Assembly: GCA_023375785.1 (NCBI GenBank)
Contig: SZWC01023100.1
Location: 1-20,296, forward strand
Reading direction: 5' to 3'
DNA from: Penium margaritaceum
Lineage: Eukaryota; Streptophyta; Zygnematophyceae; Desmidiales; Peniaceae
DNA: 20,296 bases
The notes under the pieces are model-generated. The model saw only the letters and a list, made by a program, of their open reading frames with translations. It was not told the origin of the DNA and made no database searches. Below, piece by piece: positions 16,330 to 20,296 of the stretch. How positions within the stretch are numbered: the stretch's first letter is position 1; every line of letters begins with the position of its first letter. The translations under genes were made by a program, and so were the position numbers.

Positions 16330-17348
16330 ACCAGAATTCTTTGAAAAGCTCTTAACGTGTAAGTTCATGTAGAAGTTACAAGGAAGATTCTTCATTATGT
16401 GAGTTTGTCCTCAAGTCCGACTAGGAACATTCTATGAAAGGTGCCCTAATGTATGGGTGAGTACAAGGAAGGTACTTGGAATCTACGTGTACAAAAGAAG
16501 GTATGGTGTACAAAGATATAGGAGTGCATGAATTTGGGATGATTGGGACTAAATGGACATGTGACAAACTCACATGGCCTACCACTGGATGTACAACTGA
16601 CCGAGCTTGCCGTAGCAAACAATAACATGAATGTCCTCGTGAAAGGCCAGGGGTTTCATCCTGGCCCTAAGCACAGTAGGTGGAATCCAAAACAAGCATT
16701 CATTGAACATGAAGACAAGCATATGTAGATTTAAACTTGAACTAATGTTTTTGTACGCAGCCATACACAGAGCAGGTGTCGCAATTCTACCACCATGGCA
16801 TCAATAACGACCACAACAAAGAAACACCATAAGATGACCCTTGCAAAGAGAAAGTTCCACTTTCCATGTGAATGCTATATTAGGACATTGGCCATCAATG
16901 GATGCAATAGCACATGCAACACCAAAAACACTTACATTAAGAAGAAAACATATCACTAGTACACCTTCTAATGACACGAAGTCTGGGATGGCTAATCCTG
17001 CTATAGAAACTCTAGCGTATACAAGCATACAAGAGTTGGGGGCAGAACTAACAATTAAAACATAGAAAACAATGGCCTGGACTTTGGCTACAAATGATGG
17101 TTATGTCCCACAGGATGAAGGGTAGGAATCCGCTCTGGAGGAGGTGTAACATCGAAAGCAGTACATCATCCCATTTTTCTACGAGGAGGCAGAGGAACAC
17201 GAGGAAAAGAAAGCAATGCAAGTGTAAACGTTTGGAATAACTAGGAGGAAGAAGACCGCGTCAAGCATACACCCTTGGCTACAAAAGTCATCGAATATGA
17301 GTACATTGTTGTACCAGAGACATGGGATGACAAGATTGACATGTCACG
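16330..17348. other. no firm gene; short open stretch at 16543-16728
   Basis: Plus-strand codons from 16543 read GHVTNSHGLPLDVQLTELAV and GQGFHPGPKHSRWNPKQAFI for about 61 codons before a stop. This looks protein-like but matches nothing I recognise, and it has no good ATG at the start. Further fragments at 16796-17065 (FPCECYIRTLAINGCNSTCN in one frame) and near 17165-17215 (FFYEEAEEHEEKKAMQV) are equally unassigned. Confidence 0.25.
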
Positions 17349-17744
17349 ATGGCATGTTGCTTGCATTACATGAAACATTCCTTGATGTTCCCTAGTCTAC
17401 TCCTTTGTATAAAAGATACTCACATTGTGCATTACTTGTCCAGTTTAGATAAAACGTGGCCTAACCATGTAGAAGAAGGCCAGATAAAACTGGGTTCATC
17501 TGTGGTGTGGAAGTAGGATTCTTGCAAAAGGTATAAGCATTTAGACCTTGGAGTTCTTCAGTTGCTCTCGTGCATTGCAGATGGAAGCAATTGCAAATGT
17601 TCCAAGAGTTTCGAATGTAATTTATCCACATTTGAAGACATTTTGAGCATTAAATTCTACAATGATATAACAATCTATGTACATGTGAAAACGATAACGG
17701 CTATCAATTGCTTTAGCCACACCTGTTTTTCATCTCTCCAATGA
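17349..17744 (+). pseudogene. open frame with one internal stop, unknown
   Basis: From ATG 17349 a frame runs 131 codons to TGA 17742-17744 with a single TAG at 17514-17516. Text includes HYLSSLDKTWPNHVEEGQIK, LDLGVLQLLSCIADGSNCKC, ECNLSTFEDILSIKFYND and ITIYVHVKTITAIN. Cysteines cluster at about 17569-17620 (C-x6-C-x-C-x5-C), which might be a metal site. No family is recognised. In AT-rich DNA a frame of this length can arise by chance. Confidence 0.25.
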
Positions 17745-20296
17745 TTCCATTAACGTTTAGACAACTTAAGTCACACATTTATGTACTTTGCACGACATTG
17801 CTCATGGACTGTTCCATTGTGGGTATGGGGCTTTCAATCCTTACTTCCGTCCTAGTTAGGGTTGGAGAAAATGATGTAGTACAATAACTTGGGTGTGAAG
17901 ACATACATGTGTAGGTTTTGTCACGCAAATCAGGAACTCTTTAGTATGAGTGATGATAACGATGCAAGCTTTCATAGTCACTAAAGATTAACAACTGTAC
18001 AACACAGTATCAAGTGAAGAAAACTAGGAATTTGTCTATTTTGATGACTAAGGTGAACCATTTTGGAGAGTAGTATTTGTGTGTTGGTCGACCGTGCACA
18101 ATGTGTGATGTAGTGTGATGAATAAACCCATGCTACCAAAACACAAAAGGTGGTTGTGAATGGTCAATTCAGTAGTTACAATCATACATGGAGCATTCGG
18201 TAGCATGTATCTTTGGAATTTTGCAGGTAAAATATCAGAATAATGAAAATTGAAAGGCCATTTGTTTTGCACACCGTGGCTTTAGATTACTTCCATGCAG
18301 TACATGGCGATTGAATTGGGTTTGATCGTGTTGTGAAGATGTATTCTAATAAAAAGCATTAGTTTTGTCTTACTCCTTTTGCAAACGGGAACAAAGAACA
18401 ATCAATGATGTTTGTCCTTCTCCTTTCATGTTTCCTACACGCCTACATGTATTTTAAGTTGAGGTGCTATAAATTTTACGCATGTAGCAACAAATGAGAG
18501 CAGGGCTATGGGGAAGCAATAACCACTCGCGTATTCAAATTCTCGATCCCATTTAGTGTAGTACGGTGCTTTTGGCATAGAGCCTTGCTTGGCTCAAGTG
18601 GCGGCATAGTTGTGAGTGGAATACCCCATCCGCCATTCTTGTCTAAATGGTGATAACCCTTAGTCCACCGTGGTCATTGGTGGACGGAAAGGGGAATAAA
18701 CAACAAATTTCACTGTTGTGGACCATGCCCTGGAAATGGAATCTCGAACAATAGTTTGTGTCACAAAATTTCACGTCACAGCATTTGAAGCATTACTATC
18801 ATATTCGAGGTAATGTTTGCAAAGAGAAACATCCTATAGAATTCTTGGTCGCCGATCAAGAACGAGGTAGCTATGCCTTTAAGATGGCCATGGATATAAA
18901 TGGTTCAGGATCATTACCCTCTTGAAATCGTTTTTGCACCTACAAAACTATATTTTAAGGTACGAAAAACATAAATTTCAGGATGATGGATACCTTTATG
19001 AAAATGTTGGTAGGTACGGGGACATAGCTCTGCTTATGGTGACGAATGTGATTTAGTCCTGCATCCTAGTAGCTGCATCCATTGAATGATCAATGCCAAA
19101 TACAGATGCATGGTTTGTCATTTGCAAACTAGTACATAAGTCACTTATGTAGTGAAGATTCTGGATATGGTTCACATATACATAGTTTGTTTTATGCTTT
19201 GGACATTCACTCACTTTTACGTGTTGTGTGGGAATCCAGGCCTTGCAAAAGAATGCTCTGGGTATATACACTGTACTTCCTATTCATAATGTAGTGGCAC
19301 ATTGTTGTCATAAGATTGGAAACATTTCACCTATGAGTACTTTCACGTGTTACGTGTACTCCACCACATAAAACATAGAAGGTAATGCATCCCAATAGGG
19401 TATGTGATTACTGGAGGAGGTATAAAGGGTCAATGTTTTATCAGATTTATTGCAATGGAGCTTTGACTCCACGAGGAGCATTAATGTCCCAGAACTCCAA
19501 TCTTCTCTTGTTGTTTGCACAAATATGTACTAAATTCAGATCCTCGTGTAAGTAGGGAATTGAACTACGCCATGCAGAACATAGGTGATTGATAAGTAGA
19601 ATCTGTATAGCAAAAGTCGAATTGGGGAAATGGGAAACTTGAGGAACACATTAGTAGTAGGAAATGAACTGTGATGACAAGTGTAAGAAAGCTCATTAAA
19701 AACACATAGTCTGTGGGAACAACAATGAAACATTCTTAAGGACTAAGGCACTTGAGTTAAATGGTGAATGTGGTACTACGTTGTGATAAGTTGCTCAAAG
19801 AGACTCCAGATATAGTTAGTGGGGTTTCAAGATTTTGAAGGTGCATATTCATACCACTGAGAAGTTGACCGGAAAGTTTAGAATCGTTTGCATGCTTCAT
19901 GAAAAACTCGTTGATTGTTCTAGAAGGTGCTGGAATTTTTCACAACCTTCATGGACGGAACACCAGATATAAATGCGGATGACCAAAATTCCCTTATCAA
20001 AAGGGTGGTTAAAGTCGGAGGTCAAGGCACGATGGGCAATGAATAAAGAAGTATTCATGAGTACCTACACGCTTTAGGGACTTGTGAAAGTGTTTATGGT
20101 CAATTGAAGTCAGATAATGGACTCCTTTGTGCACGTACATGCAAATAGAACACCCAAGGAAGATTCATAGAACCTTCATAGAAAGTACTACCACTTGCAC
20201 CCAAAACTTGTACTTCCATTTTGAAGGTTATCAAAATCCACAGGTACGAAGAAATGCTTCATGAAAACATGTACACAATAATCCCACCCATCAATT
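17745..20296. other. no gene seen
   Basis: AT-rich sequence with only short open frames on both strands. A small hairpin, GTCCACC (18662-18668) with GGTGGAC (18678-18684), is present. GCTTCATGAAAA occurs twice (19895-19906 and 20257-20268). No transposon ends, exons or RNA genes are convincing. Confidence 0.4.

Overview
The window looks like nuclear DNA of a eukaryote, most likely from the green-plant lineage (streptophyte). The reasons are a retrotransposon primer-binding site matching the 3' end of plant initiator tRNA-Met, plant-type Ty3/gypsy gag and pol remnants, a pogo/Tigger-like DDE transposon, and nonsense codons that mostly look like C-to-T changes in CHG or CpG contexts. The species cannot be named from sequence alone. 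I see no rRNA, no convincing tRNA gene, no CRISPR array and no intact protein-coding gene. Nearly all long open frames are decayed transposon genes.

Layout, left to right. 1-430: mostly noncoding, with one possible host exon at 110-249. 438-3652: a Ty3/gypsy reverse-transcriptase remnant (element A) split by a roughly 2.96-kb DDE transposon at 601-3558. That transposon has about 20-bp terminal inverted repeats and a TA target, and its transposase is broken by stops, frameshifts and the apparent loss of the first catalytic aspartate. 3755-4022: a 121-bp tandem duplication and a strong palindrome. About 4050-6242: the 5' part of a second Ty3/gypsy element (B), with a presumed LTR end, a primer-binding site, gag with zinc knuckle, a damaged protease and part of the protease-RT linker. 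It has no RT, RNase H or integrase.

6491-9114: a decayed coding region on the minus strand, about 2.3 kb long. It ends in a damaged zinc knuckle and a glycine-rich tail, and I cannot assign it to a family beyond gag-like. 9995-10525: a 531-bp MITE-like element with about 26-bp inverted ends flanked by TA. It contains the only ambiguous base in the window, at 10318, beside a GC-rich hairpin. 11716-12432: a decayed plus-strand coding frame of unknown family.

12987-16321: the most striking feature, a tandem satellite of 15 units. Twelve long units (230-253 bp) each carry an imperfect inverted repeat around a cytosine-rich polypyrimidine tract. Three short units of exactly 141 bp lack the tract and one arm. 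16330-20296: AT-rich sequence with only short decayed open stretches.

The genes do not form a pathway. The region is a transposon graveyard with nested insertions and a structurally unusual satellite array.
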